DNA of 64,000 bases from Daejeonella sp. H1SJ63 (GCF_029360775.1 NZ_JARKMZ010000010.1:1-64000); one strand, 5' to 3'. Positions 15,801 through 25,447 are shown, counted from the first letter of the stretch. Program-made: numbers and translations. Notes: generated by a model not told the origin, from the sequence alone.

Positions 15801-16940
15801 ATGAAGAAGTTCTTATTATTGTTATTGCTGGGCGGAATTGTTTACTCATCAAAGGCTCAAATCAATTTGGACAGCCTGGAGTATCGAATCCGTCCGGATA
15901 GTCTGAAAACAGGAGAGCTTCATCTGAACATTAACAATTTTAATTTCCTGCGTAATCTTGAATACTTTAATAAAATTCAGGATGGTTATACCTTATTCGG
16001 AGCGCAGTTAGAGCCTCAACTGGTATATTATGCACATCCCCGACTGGCAATTACAGCGGGTGTTCATATGAGAAAGGATTTTGGGGGACGTGGAATTTAC
16101 CGGACTCTTCCACTTTTTAGTGTCAAATACCAACACGGAAATACAACTTTAATCAATGGAGTGCTTGAAGGAAATGTGAATCACAGAATGCTTGAGCCGA
16201 TCTTTGATTTTGAAAAGACAATAACCGATCCTGTTGAATACGGTACTCAATTCATTATTAATAATAAGTCGCTTTTTCTGGATGCTTTTATCAACTGGAA
16301 AAAAATGATTTATAAACCTTCTCCGGTGCAGGAGCAGATTCTTGGCGGACTTTCAGCTGATCTGAAACTGATCAGAAATGAAAAACTTAGTCTGAGCCTT
16401 CCTCTGCAGCTTACGGTTTTTCATCAGGGTGGACAGATTGATGTGACTTCAGAGCCCTTGCAAACTCTTGTTAATTCTGCAATTGGCTTTAAGCTGAAAG
16501 CTGCTACTTCAGGTTTTGTAAACTCTTTCAGAACAGAGAACTATCTGATCACCTTCAATGATTTTTCATTTACTTATGTGCATCCTTATACTGCAGGCTA
16601 TGGCCTTTACCTGAATGCCGGTGCTGATACGAAGTATGGCTCATTAATGGGGACTTACTGGAACGGAAAGACATTTATTTCTTCAAACGGGATGCCTTTA
16701 TATCAAAGTGTTTCACAGCATATCAGTAATGCAGGATATACTGAGGATAAACGAAAGCTGATCATGCTACGATACTCATTCCAGAAGCAACTTCTGCCTA
16801 ATCTGTATATGGATTTCCGTCTGGAACCATTCATTGATTTGGGACGTCCGGCCGGATCAAGAAAGATCGAATTTTCAAATTCATCTTATCTGGTTTACAG
16901 ACATTCATTCAAACTGCTGAAAACTAAAGCAGATAAATAG
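15801..16940 (+). CDS. Putative outer-membrane beta-barrel protein
   Basis: 379 aa. Sec signal peptide (MKKFLLLLLLGGIVYSSKAQ, cleavage near residue 20), then a long series of alternating polar/hydrophobic segments and a C-terminal aromatic-rich strand, consistent with an outer-membrane beta-barrel. No recognised family motif. The last 17 bp overlap the convergent DUF1304 gene on the other strand. Role unknown; nearby genes also encode envelope proteins. Confidence 0.55.
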   Translation: MKKFLLLLLLGGIVYSSKAQINLDSLEYRIRPDSLKTGELHLNINNFNFLRNLEYFNKIQDGYTLFGAQLEPQLVYYAHPRLAITAGVHMRKDFGGRGIYRTLPLFSVKYQHGNTTLINGVLEGNVNHRMLEPIFDFEKTITDPVEYGTQFIINNKSLFLDAFINWKKMIYKPSPVQEQILGGLSADLKLIRNEKLSLSLPLQLTVFHQGGQIDVTSEPLQTLVNSAIGFKLKAATSGFVNSFRTENYLITFNDFSFTYVHPYTAGYGLYLNAGADTKYGSLMGTYWNGKTFISSNGMPLYQSVSQHISNAGYTEDKRKLIMLRYSFQKQLLPNLYMDFRLEPFIDLGRPAGSRKIEFSNSSYLVYRHSFKLLKTKADK

Positions 16941-17286
16941 CTGCCAGAGCCAGCACAGCCGGTAATCCCTGAATATAGAATATTGATTGCTGTACAGAAA
17001 CAGCAGCATAAATTCCTGCAACCGTAACACAGCCCAGAAAGAATGCAGCAATATTTTGCGACCATACCGGGTCTCCGATGATTAACGACCAGATTAATCC
17101 GGCCGCAAGAAATCCATTATAAAGCCCCTGATTCCCTGCCATGGATTTTGTCTTTTCAAACATGTCTGCAGGCATGGATTTGAAAGTTTTGCGACCCGCA
17201 CTTGTCCAAGCAAACATTTCAAGCCAGAGAATGTAAATATGTTCTATCGCTACAACAGCAATTAGGATTTTTGCGATCAGATTCAT
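16924..17286 (-). CDS. DUF1304 membrane protein
   Basis: 120-aa four-helix membrane protein of the DUF1304 family, recognised by the conserved block AIEHIYILWLEMFAW, then KSMAGNQGLYNGFLAAGL and the C-terminal QSIFYIQGLPAVLAL. The preferred start is the second Met (MNLIAKIL, 17286); an ATG at 17304 adds six residues. The function of the family is not established. Its 3' end runs into the 3' end of the convergent barrel gene by 17 bp. Confidence 0.8.
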   Translation of the reverse strand: MNLIAKILIAVVAIEHIYILWLEMFAWTSAGRKTFKSMPADMFEKTKSMAGNQGLYNGFLAAGLIWSLIIGDPVWSQNIAAFFLGCVTVAGIYAAVSVQQSIFYIQGLPAVLALAAIYLL

Positions 17287-17389
17287 GTTGTATGAGATTT
17301 TCAAATTAATTTAAATGTCTGATTTTCTTTAATTTATAAAGAATTATTTTAAATGTGTCAGAAGGTTTTAAAATTTTTTTTAATCCTGA

Positions 17390-17418
17390 TGCAACTAATT
17401 TACCCCTTTAAACATCTT
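17390..17418 (+). promoter_or_regulatory. Putative ECF-type autoregulatory promoter
   Basis: TGCAACT (17390-17396) and CATCTT (17413-17418) are separated by 16 nt just upstream of the ECF sigma gene. The GCAAC element with this spacing resembles the -35/-10 pair of ECF sigma promoters; a nearby TACCTTTA is a one-mismatch housekeeping -7 box. Autoregulation is inferred from the position. Confidence 0.35.
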
Positions 17419-17431
17419 ACCTTTAAAGCAT

Positions 17432-18001
17432 ATGGATTTGGATCATAGAAATACCATTGACTCTTTGCTCGAAGGGTGCAAAAGGGGTGAGCGGAAAGCA
17501 CAGGAAAGTCTGTACAGGGCTCTCGCTTCGCGCATGATGGGAGTTTGTATGCGCTATGCTAAAGATTCATACGAGGCTGAAGATGTTTTGCAGATGGGCT
17601 TTGTTAAAGTGTTTCAAAAGGTATCTGAATTCAGGGGGGAGGGCTCTTTTGAGGGATGGATCAGGAGAATCATGGTAAATACAGCGATTGAAACTTACAG
17701 GAAGAATCTGAGAAGTTTGAATGTGGTTGATATTGATGAGGTCTATGATCAGCCGCAAAGTACTTTTGATATGAGCGGACTCGAATTAAAGGATCTGTTG
17801 AAACTTGTGCAGGAATTATCAAATGGCTATCGTCTGGTATTTAACATGTATGTGATTGAGGGATATTCGCATAAAGAGATCGCTGAAGCATTGGGTATAA
17901 CGGAAGGAGCATCAAAATCGCAGTTGTCAAGAGCAAGATCAATATTGAAAGAAAAAATATTAAAAATGGAGGGTTTAAATTATGCATCCAATATCGGATA
18001 A
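17432..18001 (+). CDS. ECF-family RNA polymerase sigma factor
   Basis: 189-aa ECF sigma factor. Region 2 (about 25-95) contains YAKDSYEAEDVLQMGFVKVF and the promoter-melting segment SFEGWIRRIMVNTAIE; region 4 (about 120-180) contains the HTH YSHKEIAEALGITEGASKSQLSRAR. Its end overlaps the next gene by 20 bp; that gene encodes a membrane protein likely to act as anti-sigma. It probably directs envelope or stress genes, including the downstream barrel. Confidence 0.88.
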   Translation: MDLDHRNTIDSLLEGCKRGERKAQESLYRALASRMMGVCMRYAKDSYEAEDVLQMGFVKVFQKVSEFRGEGSFEGWIRRIMVNTAIETYRKNLRSLNVVDIDEVYDQPQSTFDMSGLELKDLLKLVQELSNGYRLVFNMYVIEGYSHKEIAEALGITEGASKSQLSRARSILKEKILKMEGLNYASNIG

Positions 18002-18749
18002 AGAACTGGATAGATTATTCCGTCAGCGTTTTGATGAGCTCGGGGTAGAGCCTGCCGATACAGTCTGGGGTAAAATATCAGACCAGTTGGGTAATCAGAA
18101 GAATGATAAAAAATCTTTCTCATCATTCTGGATGGCTGCTGCCGGTATCATTGTTGTACTTTCTGCCGGACTATGGCTGTTCAGACCGGTAGAAGTTATT
18201 AAACTACAGGGAGTTGCACAGGTTAAAGAAGAAAATATACCGGCTCCTGCGATTTCTGAACCGCTTGAGGAAGTCTTAAGTAAGCCACTGAATAAGGATG
18301 ACTTAAATGAAATAGCCGCTGTACCAAAGATTGAAGCTTCTGAAAAGAAAGCTGCAGAGCCAGTGGCACAGGTCAAAGTTCAGGAAATTGTAAAACCGCA
18401 AATTGAGAAGGACGTGATTGTAATCGCTGCTAATAAAGATAAAGTACCTGTTATTCAGGAGTCAAAGCAGAAGCTTGTTATTTCTCAGCCCGATTCTTTT
18501 GATAAAGTTACTGATGAAGTTGTTTATGCTAAGTCAATTACCAAATCAGACCTTACTGAAAATATCCAAGCAGAAGATGCGCTTACTACAGGTCAGCGAA
18601 AGATTAAAAGTATTGGTAGTCTGGTGAACTTTGTGATTGCAAAGGTCGATCGCCGGGAAGATAAGATCATCGAGTTTAAGGATGGAGATGAAGGCTCAGA
18701 ACTTGCCGGACTCAATTTAGGATTAGTAAAATATAGAAGCAGAAAATAA
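17982..18749 (+). CDS. Single-pass membrane protein, probable anti-sigma factor
   Basis: 255 aa. The cytoplasmic N-terminus (DKELDRLFRQRFDELGVEPADTVWGKI) resembles the N-terminal segment of Bacteroidota proteins encoded after ECF sigma genes. One membrane helix follows (about residues 48-66), then a long low-complexity Lys/Glu/Pro/Val-rich periplasmic region. The 20-bp overlap with the sigma gene implies coupled translation and stoichiometric production, as expected for a sigma/anti-sigma pair. No zinc-binding motif of the ZAS type is seen, so the anti-sigma role is inferred from context. Confidence 0.6.
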   Translation: MHPISDKELDRLFRQRFDELGVEPADTVWGKISDQLGNQKNDKKSFSSFWMAAAGIIVVLSAGLWLFRPVEVIKLQGVAQVKEENIPAPAISEPLEEVLSKPLNKDDLNEIAAVPKIEASEKKAAEPVAQVKVQEIVKPQIEKDVIVIAANKDKVPVIQESKQKLVISQPDSFDKVTDEVVYAKSITKSDLTENIQAEDALTTGQRKIKSIGSLVNFVIAKVDRREDKIIEFKDGDEGSELAGLNLGLVKYRSRK

Positions 18750-18759
18750 ACTTAAGAAA

Positions 18760-19569
18760 ATGAAACGGATAGTAGTTTTTGCTCTTTTATCAGCTTTTGC
18801 TGCAGAGAGTTTTGCCCAAAACAAAAAGGATACAGTGCTGGTAGTAACCAGAGATACCACTGAGAAGGACCAAAAGAGCATTACCATTAAATTGGGTGAT
18901 CAGCATAAAGAGGATGATAGCTCAGAAGATGAGCATAAATCAAAAGGTAAGTTCTCTTCTCAGTTTATTGCTGCCCGCTTTGATATTGGATTGAGTACCT
19001 ATACAGATAATGGAAGTTTTACCTTGTCGCCGGCTAACTCTTATCTGGAGCGTGAGACCTGGAAAAGCAGCAATTTTGGATTCGAATTCTTTCAGATCGG
19101 ATACAGATTCAGCAGCTATTTTAAGATTTATGCCGGTGCAGGTCTCGACTGGAACCATATGAGACTAAAGAATAATATCACTATTCAGCAGGAAAAACCA
19201 ACATTATCTTATACAAGTGATGCGGTTGATTATAAGAAAAACCGGTTTTCCAGTCAGTATTTGCGCATCCCCTTGTCTGTCCAGCTTCGTACCAAGCAGG
19301 ATAAAAATGGAGATAAGCTGAATTTTGTTTTCGGTCCTGAAATTGGATTTCTGTTAAACGGGAAAGTGAAGCAGGTAAGTTCTGAGAACGGGAAGGATAA
19401 ATTCAAAGATGATTATAATCTGAACCCTTTCCGGTATGGTGCTTTTGCCCGATTAGGCTATGGCGGTACCGGAGTTTATGTAAAATATTATGCTAATGAT
19501 GTATTTGCCGACGGACAGGGGCCAGTAGATTTTAAGAACCTTTCATTCGGATTAATGTTCGGTTTCTAA
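18760..19569 (+). CDS. Outer-membrane beta-barrel (PorT/OMP_b-brl_2-like)
   Basis: 269 aa: signal peptide (cleavage after SFAQ, about residue 20), an acidic/Lys-rich linker (about 45-65), then a barrel with recurring strands (FEFFQIGYRFSSYFKIYAGAGLDW, YLRIPLSVQLRT, FVFGPEIGFLLNG) and a C-terminal LSFGLMFGF ending in Phe, as usual for Bam substrates. It is 10 bp from the anti-sigma-like gene and precedes a strong terminator, so it is the last gene of the sigma operon. Confidence 0.7.
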   Translation: MKRIVVFALLSAFAAESFAQNKKDTVLVVTRDTTEKDQKSITIKLGDQHKEDDSSEDEHKSKGKFSSQFIAARFDIGLSTYTDNGSFTLSPANSYLERETWKSSNFGFEFFQIGYRFSSYFKIYAGAGLDWNHMRLKNNITIQQEKPTLSYTSDAVDYKKNRFSSQYLRIPLSVQLRTKQDKNGDKLNFVFGPEIGFLLNGKVKQVSSENGKDKFKDDYNLNPFRYGAFARLGYGGTGVYVKYYANDVFADGQGPVDFKNLSFGLMFGF

Positions 19570-19588
19570 TGAGATTGAAATTCAGGAA

Positions 19589-19624
19589 ACCCTGCTTGTT
19601 GGAGACCAACAGGCGGGGTTTTTT
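19589..19624 (+). terminator. Rho-independent terminator of the sigma operon
   Basis: A 14-bp stem (ACCCTGCTTGTTGG with CCAACAGGCGGGGT, two G.T pairs) with a 3-nt loop, followed by six T, 20 bp after the barrel gene. It separates the sigma operon from the ABC gene that starts 15 bp later. Confidence 0.9.
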
Positions 19625-19639
19625 GCTATATTTGGTTCC

Positions 19640-20635
19640 ATGTCTATTCCTCTTATTTCCCTGCGTAATGTTAGTAAACACTATACTGAAGGCTCAGATT
19701 CAGGTGTCAGTGCAATTAGTTTAAGTATTAATAAGGGTGATTTTATTGCGGTTGTAGGAGAAAGTGGCAGTGGGAAAAGTACACTTTTGAAACTGATCTT
19801 TGGATTGCTCAGTCCGGACTCTGGTGAAGTATATTTTAAAGAAACTAAGGTGATGGGGCCGGATGAGAAATTAATCCCCGGACATGATTCGATGAAAATG
19901 CTCAGTCAGGATTTTAACCTGAATGTATATGCAAAGGTATACGAAAATATTGCCTCCATGCTTTCCAATGAAGATATCAAAAGAAAGGAGGAACTTACTT
20001 CAAGAATAATGGATTTGCTTGGTATCAGTCATCTTGCAAATAAAAGGACGGTTGAACTTAGTGGCGGAGAGCAGCAGCGTGTTGCCTTGGCAAGAGCCAT
20101 AATTACCGAACCCGAAGTTTTACTGCTTGATGAGCCCTTCAGTCAGCTGGATGCAGTATTAAAAGCACAATTCCGTACTGATATCAAAAACTTATCTGAA
20201 GAGCTTGGAATTACTGTCATCATGGTCTCTCATGATCCTGTGGATGGTTTGACCCTTGCCGACAGAATGCTTATTCTGAAAGAGGGGAAACTGATAGAAT
20301 CTGGCAGACCTGAAGATATTTATTCAAATCCCTCACATATCTATTCGGCAAGGTTACTTGGAAATGCTTTTTTTCTGCCATCAGATGAGGCAAAGCTGAT
20401 GGGAATTAGATCAAAGAAGGAATTTGTATTGATTTATCCCGAATGGGTGCAACTTAAGAGCAGCTGGAGCAGCAAATCATATTATGTAAAGGATATTTTT
20501 TTCAGGGGCTTTTATGAAGAGCTGCTTCTTGAAAGAGATGGGATCCGGATAGTTGCAATAAATTCCAAACCGGGTATCTATAATAAAGGGCAGAAGGTTC
20601 AGGTAGTAATCAATCGTTACCTCGAATTTGATTGA
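19640..20635 (+). CDS. Orphan ABC transporter ATP-binding protein
   Basis: 331 aa. Complete ABC ATPase: Walker A G40-ESGSGKS-T48, Q-loop Gln90, signature LSGGEQQ (140-146), Walker B LLLDEP (161-166) and H-loop His198 (VSHDP). About 90 residues follow the core and look like a TOBE-type regulatory tail, as in PotA/FbpC-like importers. No permease or binding-protein gene is adjacent, so the partner is unknown. It may be expressed from a promoter within the preceding terminator region, because only 15 bp separate them. Confidence 0.8.
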   Translation: MSIPLISLRNVSKHYTEGSDSGVSAISLSINKGDFIAVVGESGSGKSTLLKLIFGLLSPDSGEVYFKETKVMGPDEKLIPGHDSMKMLSQDFNLNVYAKVYENIASMLSNEDIKRKEELTSRIMDLLGISHLANKRTVELSGGEQQRVALARAIITEPEVLLLDEPFSQLDAVLKAQFRTDIKNLSEELGITVIMVSHDPVDGLTLADRMLILKEGKLIESGRPEDIYSNPSHIYSARLLGNAFFLPSDEAKLMGIRSKKEFVLIYPEWVQLKSSWSSKSYYVKDIFFRGFYEELLLERDGIRIVAINSKPGIYNKGQKVQVVINRYLEFD

Positions 20636-20660
20636 TTTTGTTCAATTGAAGGGTAATAAA

Positions 20661-20691
20661 AAAGGATTATGATAGAATATCACAATCCTTT
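20661..20691. terminator. Bidirectional terminator between ABC gene and leuB
   Basis: AAAGGATTATGATA pairs with TATCACAATCCTTT (13 of 14) around a short loop, flanked by A-rich sequence on the left and T/A on the right. It lies between convergent genes and would end the ilv-leu transcript on the minus strand and the ABC transcript on the plus strand. Confidence 0.8.
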
Positions 20692-20716
20692 AATTATTAA
20701 ATTTTAAGACTTCTGA

Positions 20717-21775
20717 TCAGATATTTTTTGCCAGCCAGTCTCCAACTTCACTGGTTTTGTAAGCTTTGCTTTCTCCTGCAAGGTCTTCTGTTACGATTCC
20801 CTCTGCAAGCGATTTGTTTACAACTTCTCTGATCAGTTCAGCTTCTTCCTTCAGTCCGAATGCATCTTCGAACATCATTGCTGCAGATAATACTGTTGCT
20901 AGCGGGTTGGCAATATCCTTACCGGCAGCCTGCGGATAAGAACCATGTATAGGCTCAAATAAAGAGGTGTGAAGGCCGATCGATGCTGAAGGCATTAATC
21001 CCATTGATCCGGAAATTACTGAAGCCTCATCGGTTAAAATATCGCCAAACAGGTTTTCAGTGATCATTACATCATATGAACTTGGCCATTGTACCAAACG
21101 CATGGCTACGGCATCCACAAATTCGTAAGAAACAGTAACCTCAGGATAATCCTTTTCCATATCCTGAACAGTTTCTCTCCAAAGGCGCGAACTTTCCAGT
21201 ACGTTTGCCTTGTCTACGCAGCATAATCTTTTGGATCTCTTCATAGCCATTTCAAATCCAAGCTTTGCCAGACGAACGATTTCTTCGCGGGTATAAGTAC
21301 AGGTATCAAAAGCTGTATTGCCATTGTCTTTTCTGCCGCGTTCACCGAAGTAAATACCACCGGTCAGCTCACGAAGAATGATCAGATCTGTACCTTCGAT
21401 ACGTTCTCTTTTTAATGGAGATTTATCAATCAGTGAAGGGAAAGTAAAAGTTGGACGAACATTGGCAAATAAGCCCAGTTTCTTACGCATTAATAATAAG
21501 CCCTGCTCCGGACGAACCGGTGCCTTTGGATCATTATCGTATTTAGGATCACCAATTGCTCCAAATAAGATGGCATCAGCAGCCATACAAATTTCATGAG
21601 TTGCATCAGGGTAAGGTTCACCAACAGCATCAATTGCACATGCACCGGTAATTGCTGAAGTCCAGCTGATCTCATGATCAAATTTTTTGGCTACTGCATT
21701 ACATACCTTAACTGCCTGATCAATTACTTCAGGTCCAATTCCATCTCCGGCTAAAAGGGCGATATTTAATTTCAT
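20717..21775 (-). CDS. leuB: 3-isopropylmalate dehydrogenase
   Basis: 352-aa NAD-dependent decarboxylating dehydrogenase that turns 3-isopropylmalate into 2-oxoisocaproate for leucine. The family blocks are present: [11 protein letters not shown] at the N-terminus, [37 protein letters not shown], and [25 protein letters not shown] followed by [12 protein letters not shown]. It is the last gene of the ilv-leu operon and is followed by a hairpin terminator. A 118-bp word-repeat gap separates it from the preceding gene. Confidence 0.95.
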   Translation of the reverse strand: MKLNIALLAGDGIGPEVIDQAVKVCNAVAKKFDHEISWTSAITGACAIDAVGEPYPDATHEICMAADAILFGAIGDPKYDNDPKAPVRPEQGLLLMRKKLGLFANVRPTFTFPSLIDKSPLKRERIEGTDLIILRELTGGIYFGERGRKDNGNTAFDTCTYTREEIVRLAKLGFEMAMKRSKRLCCVDKANVLESSRLWRETVQDMEKDYPEVTVSYEFVDAVAMRLVQWPSSYDVMITENLFGDILTDEASVISGSMGLMPSASIGLHTSLFEPIHGSYPQAAGKDIANPLATVLSAAMMFEDAFGLKEEAELIREVVNKSLAEGIVTEDLAGESKAYKTSEVGDWLAKNI

Positions 21776-21893
21776 TTTTTTTGAATTATACGTTTTATGT
21801 TTTACGTTTTAAGTTATACGTTCTAAGAGTTATTTACCAGTACGTTAATTATATTGCTAACCAACTAATCACTAATTCCTAACCACTAACCAA
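21776..21893. repeat. Word-repeat tract between leuA2 and leuB
   Basis: Degenerate runs of TACGTTTTATGTTTTACG-like words (21785-21827), then CTAACCAACTAATCACTAA-like words (21857-21900) that reach the 3' end of the upstream gene. The tract lies inside the operon transcript and so would be part of the mRNA. Confidence 0.6.
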
Positions 21894-23411
21894 CTAAATA
21901 ATATTAAGCATTTTCTGTGTTGCTTTAATTGCACATACTGTCTGGTCTGAATCAAGACCACGGGTAATGAATTTTTTGGAATTCGTTTCCCAGGTGATAA
22001 TCGTTTCACATAATGCATCCGAATTACTGCCGGGGGCTATGCGCACAGCATAATCGATCAGTTTTGGAAGGTCTGCTTTTTTCTTTGCATACACTTTCCC
22101 TAAGGCTTTCATAAAAGCATCGAACTGACCATCGCCCTGTGCATTTTCTTCAAACCGCTCTCCTTCTATACGAACGCAAATAGTAGCCGAAGGTCTTAAT
22201 CCTTTTGAATGGGTTAAGACATAAGATTCAACAATCACCTTATCAGAAGCAGTAGGGCTGTTCAATACGTCAGAAATGATATATGGCAGGTCTTCCTTCG
22301 TTACGGTTTCCTTCATATCGCCCAGTTCGATAACCCGCTGGGTTACTTTTTTCAGATCCTCATCACTTAGTTTCAGTCCGAGTTCCTGAAGGTTCTTTTC
22401 AATATTCGCTTTCCCTGATGTCTTGCCTAAGGCATAGGTTCGTGTTCTTCCGAAACGTTCAGGCAGAAGATCGTTGAAATAAAGATTGTTTTTATTATCT
22501 CCGTCGGCATGGATACCGGCAGTTTGTGTAAATACATTTTCACCAACAATTGGCTTGTTGGAAGGAATTCGAATACCTGAGAAAGTTTCAACCAGTTTAC
22601 TTACTGTATAAATTGCTTCCTCATTTACATTAATTTCTACTTCCGGAAGGAAATCATTGATTGCTGCAACTGCGCTGGCAATAGATGCATTACCAGCACG
22701 TTCGCCCATTCCGTTAACGGTTAAATGCAGACCATCAGCACCGGCTTTCAGTGCTTCAAGAATGTTGGCATTAGCCAGGTCATAATCGTTATGAGCATGG
22801 AAATCAAAATGAATCTTTGGGTAACGGACTTTAATATCTGAAATGTATTTGAACGTTTCAGTTGGAGTTAAGACCCCCAAAGTATCCGGTAATAATATCC
22901 TTTTAACCGGTTGGGTGGAAAGAAAATCCAGATACTGATAAACGTATTCCGGCGAATTACGCATTCCATTACTCCAGTCCTCAAGGTAGACATTACTGGC
23001 AATACCATGCTCTGCAGCTAATTTGATAACAGCCTGAATTTCTGAAAAATGCTGTTCAGGTGTTTTTTTGAGCTGATGAGTAAGATGGTTCATTGAGCCT
23101 TTGGTCAGTAAATTCTGAACCTTAACACCGGCTTTTGCCATCCATTCAATAGAAACTCCCTGATCAACAAAGGAGAGAACTTCAATCTTATCGGTATAGC
23201 CATGGATACCGGCCCAGTCCATAACAGCTTTTACTGATGCAAATTCTCCTTCGGATACTCTTGCAGATGCTATTTCAACGCGGTCAACCCGTAATTCTTC
23301 CAAAAGGAGCTGAGTGATTGTCAGCTTCTCCGACATGGAAAATGAAACTCCGGAGGTCTGTTCACCATCCCGGAGTGTAGTATCCATTATTTCTATTTTC
23401 CTTTTTTCCAT
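21894..23411 (-). CDS. 2-isopropylmalate synthase paralogue (LeuA2; possibly citramalate synthase)
   Basis: 505-aa DRE-TIM metallolyase-type acyltransferase. Residues 8-16 DTTLRDGEQ and the metal-binding HAHNDYDLA are present, then NGMGERAGNAS and a C-terminal LeuA-dimer regulatory domain (about 370-505). It is a clear paralogue of the canonical LeuA at 25612-27120, but the usual HCHNDLGLA motif reads HAHNDYDLA. Two roles are possible: an alternative isopropylmalate synthase, or a citramalate synthase feeding isoleucine from pyruvate. The absence of ilvA from this operon is compatible with the second but does not establish it. It is 12 bp from leuD, so co-translated in the leu block. Confidence 0.7.
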   Translation of the reverse strand: MEKRKIEIMDTTLRDGEQTSGVSFSMSEKLTITQLLLEELRVDRVEIASARVSEGEFASVKAVMDWAGIHGYTDKIEVLSFVDQGVSIEWMAKAGVKVQNLLTKGSMNHLTHQLKKTPEQHFSEIQAVIKLAAEHGIASNVYLEDWSNGMRNSPEYVYQYLDFLSTQPVKRILLPDTLGVLTPTETFKYISDIKVRYPKIHFDFHAHNDYDLANANILEALKAGADGLHLTVNGMGERAGNASIASAVAAINDFLPEVEINVNEEAIYTVSKLVETFSGIRIPSNKPIVGENVFTQTAGIHADGDNKNNLYFNDLLPERFGRTRTYALGKTSGKANIEKNLQELGLKLSDEDLKKVTQRVIELGDMKETVTKEDLPYIISDVLNSPTASDKVIVESYVLTHSKGLRPSATICVRIEGERFEENAQGDGQFDAFMKALGKVYAKKKADLPKLIDYAVRIAPGSNSDALCETIITWETNSKKFITRGLDSDQTVCAIKATQKMLNII

Positions 23412-23423
23412 GGAGATGGTTCC

Positions 23424-24020
23424 TTATAAAGGAAGATTAGATGCAAATTCCTGTATTTCAGGTTTCATATTGACCAGATAATCGATATCATCGAAACCAT
23501 TAATCATATTGTCTTTCTTGTATGAAGAGATATCAAATGATTCTTTATCTCCGCTTGCAGGAATCGTGATAGTCTGCTCAGGAAGGTTTATTTCAATTTC
23601 TGTTTTCGGATCTTTTTCGATAGCACGGAAAATCTTTTCTGCAAATTCAGGGCTAACCTGTACAGGTAATACGCCAATGTTCAGGCAGTTATTCTTGAAA
23701 ATATCTGCGAAGAAACTTGAAACTACGCATCTGAATCCGTAATCATAAATAGCCCATGCAGCATGCTCTCTGGATGATCCCGAACCAAAGTTCTTACCAC
23801 CAACAAGTATTTTGCCACTGTAAAGCGGGTTATTCAGTACGAATTCGGCCTTTGGAGTATTATCAGAATTAAATCTCCAGTCGCGGAACAGGTTATCTCC
23901 AAATCCAACGCGCTCTGTTGCTTTTAAGAAACGGGCAGGGATGATCTGGTCGGTATCCACATTTTCAATTGGCAATGGAACCGCTGTACTTTTTAATATA
24001 TTGAATTTATCGTATGCCAT
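23424..24020 (-). CDS. leuD: 3-isopropylmalate dehydratase small subunit
   Basis: 198-aa swivel domain of the isopropylmalate isomerase, partner of LeuC. Signatures: VDTDQIIPARFL (21-32), GKNFGSGSSREHAAWAI (75-91) with the substrate-gripping loop, and the C-terminal MINGFDDIDYLV (172-183). The gene lies 32 bp after leuC. The C-terminal block matters for the window because a near-match to it ends the LeuC-like protein at 27163-28188. Confidence 0.94.
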   Translation of the reverse strand: MAYDKFNILKSTAVPLPIENVDTDQIIPARFLKATERVGFGDNLFRDWRFNSDNTPKAEFVLNNPLYSGKILVGGKNFGSGSSREHAAWAIYDYGFRCVVSSFFADIFKNNCLNIGVLPVQVSPEFAEKIFRAIEKDPKTEIEINLPEQTITIPASGDKESFDISSYKKDNMINGFDDIDYLVNMKPEIQEFASNLPL

Positions 24021-24052
24021 TTTTATGTCTTTATGCGAAATATCGCTTGTTA

Positions 24053-25447
24053 TTATAAAAGTGTTCTTGGATCAGTTACAACTCCGGTTACTGCAGCGGC
24101 AGCTGCAACCAGCGGACTGGCAAGCATGGTTCTTGAACCCGGGCCCTGACGTCCTTCGAAGTTTCTGTTAGAAGTACTAACCGCATATTTTCCTGCAGGA
24201 ATCTTATCGTCGTTCATTGCCAGACATGCTGAACATCCAGGTTGACGAAGAGTAAATCCTGCTTCTGTGAAGATATCCAGTAATCCTTCATCCTGAATCT
24301 GCTTCTCAACGATATGTGATCCCGGTACCAGCCATGCAGTAATATGATCTGCTTTCTTTCTGCCTTTAACAATAGAAGCAAAAGCTCTGAAGTCTTCAAT
24401 CCTTCCATTGGTACAGCTACCGATGAATACATAATCCACTTTTTTGCCCATCATCGCTTCACCTTCATGGAAACCCATGTAGTTTAATGATTTTGCATAA
24501 GTTGCAGCTCCACCTTCAACCTCTTCCGCATTCGGAATAGAGTGGGTGATACCCATACCCATACCCGGATTGGTTCCGTAAGTGATCATAGGCTCTATGG
24601 TAGAACCATCAAAAGTATATTCCTTATCAAATACTGCATCAGAATCTGTTTTTAAGCTCTTGTAATAGGCCAGAGCTCTATCCCAGGCTTCGCCTTTCGG
24701 ACTGAATTCACGTCCTTTAACATAGTTGATGGTTGTTTCATCAGGAGCGATCATACCACCTCTTGCACCCATTTCGATACTCAGGTTACAAACGGTCATA
24801 CGGCCTTCCATAGTCATGTTCTCAAATACTTCGCCGGCATATTCCACAAAATATCCTGTAGCACCAGAAGTGCTTAACTGCGAAATAATGAACAATGCAA
24901 CATCCTTAGGCGTTACTCCTTTACTTAATTTGCCATTGATGTTAATTCTCATCTTCTTCGGCTTTGGCTGCATGATACACTGGGTAGTGAGAACCATTTC
25001 AACTTCAGAAGTACCGATACCAAAGGCAATTGCTCCAAACGCACCGTGGGTTGAAGTATGAGAGTCGCCACATACAATTGTTGCACCCGGCTGTGTGATA
25101 CCATACTCAGGACCTACTACGTGCACAATACCATTCTTCTGGTGACCTAAGCCCCAGTAGCTGATACCATACTCTTTTGAATTGGATTCAAGAGCTTTCA
25201 GCTGATTGGCAGAAAGCGGATCAGCAACAGGTAAGTGTTGATTAATTGTCGGGGTATTATGATCTGCTGTAGCGAATGTACGCTCAGGATATAAAACTCT
25301 TAATCCTCTGCTCTTTAAGCCTAAAAAGGCTACCGGGCTTGTCACTTCGTGTACCATGTGACGGTCGATGAATAATACATCCGGTCCGCCTTCGATTTTA
25401 CGAACAACGTGAGAATCCCACACTTTGTCAAACAATGTTTTGCTCAT
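24053..25447 (-). CDS. leuC: 3-isopropylmalate dehydratase large subunit
   Basis: 464-aa aconitase-superfamily protein that, with LeuD, isomerises 2- to 3-isopropylmalate. The [4Fe-4S] ligands are Cys345 (GSCTNGR), Cys405 and Cys408 ([10 protein letters not shown]). [22 protein letters not shown] (127-148) is the conserved active-site segment. Length is normal. It is followed by leuD and preceded by a 164-bp word-repeat gap after leuA. It is the functional member of a pair: the shorter paralogue further up the operon lacks every cluster ligand. Confidence 0.96.
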   Translation of the reverse strand: MSKTLFDKVWDSHVVRKIEGGPDVLFIDRHMVHEVTSPVAFLGLKSRGLRVLYPERTFATADHNTPTINQHLPVADPLSANQLKALESNSKEYGISYWGLGHQKNGIVHVVGPEYGITQPGATIVCGDSHTSTHGAFGAIAFGIGTSEVEMVLTTQCIMQPKPKKMRININGKLSKGVTPKDVALFIISQLSTSGATGYFVEYAGEVFENMTMEGRMTVCNLSIEMGARGGMIAPDETTINYVKGREFSPKGEAWDRALAYYKSLKTDSDAVFDKEYTFDGSTIEPMITYGTNPGMGMGITHSIPNAEEVEGGAATYAKSLNYMGFHEGEAMMGKKVDYVFIGSCTNGRIEDFRAFASIVKGRKKADHITAWLVPGSHIVEKQIQDEGLLDIFTEAGFTLRQPGCSACLAMNDDKIPAGKYAVSTSNRNFEGRQGPGSRTMLASPLVAAAAAVTGVVTDPRTLL

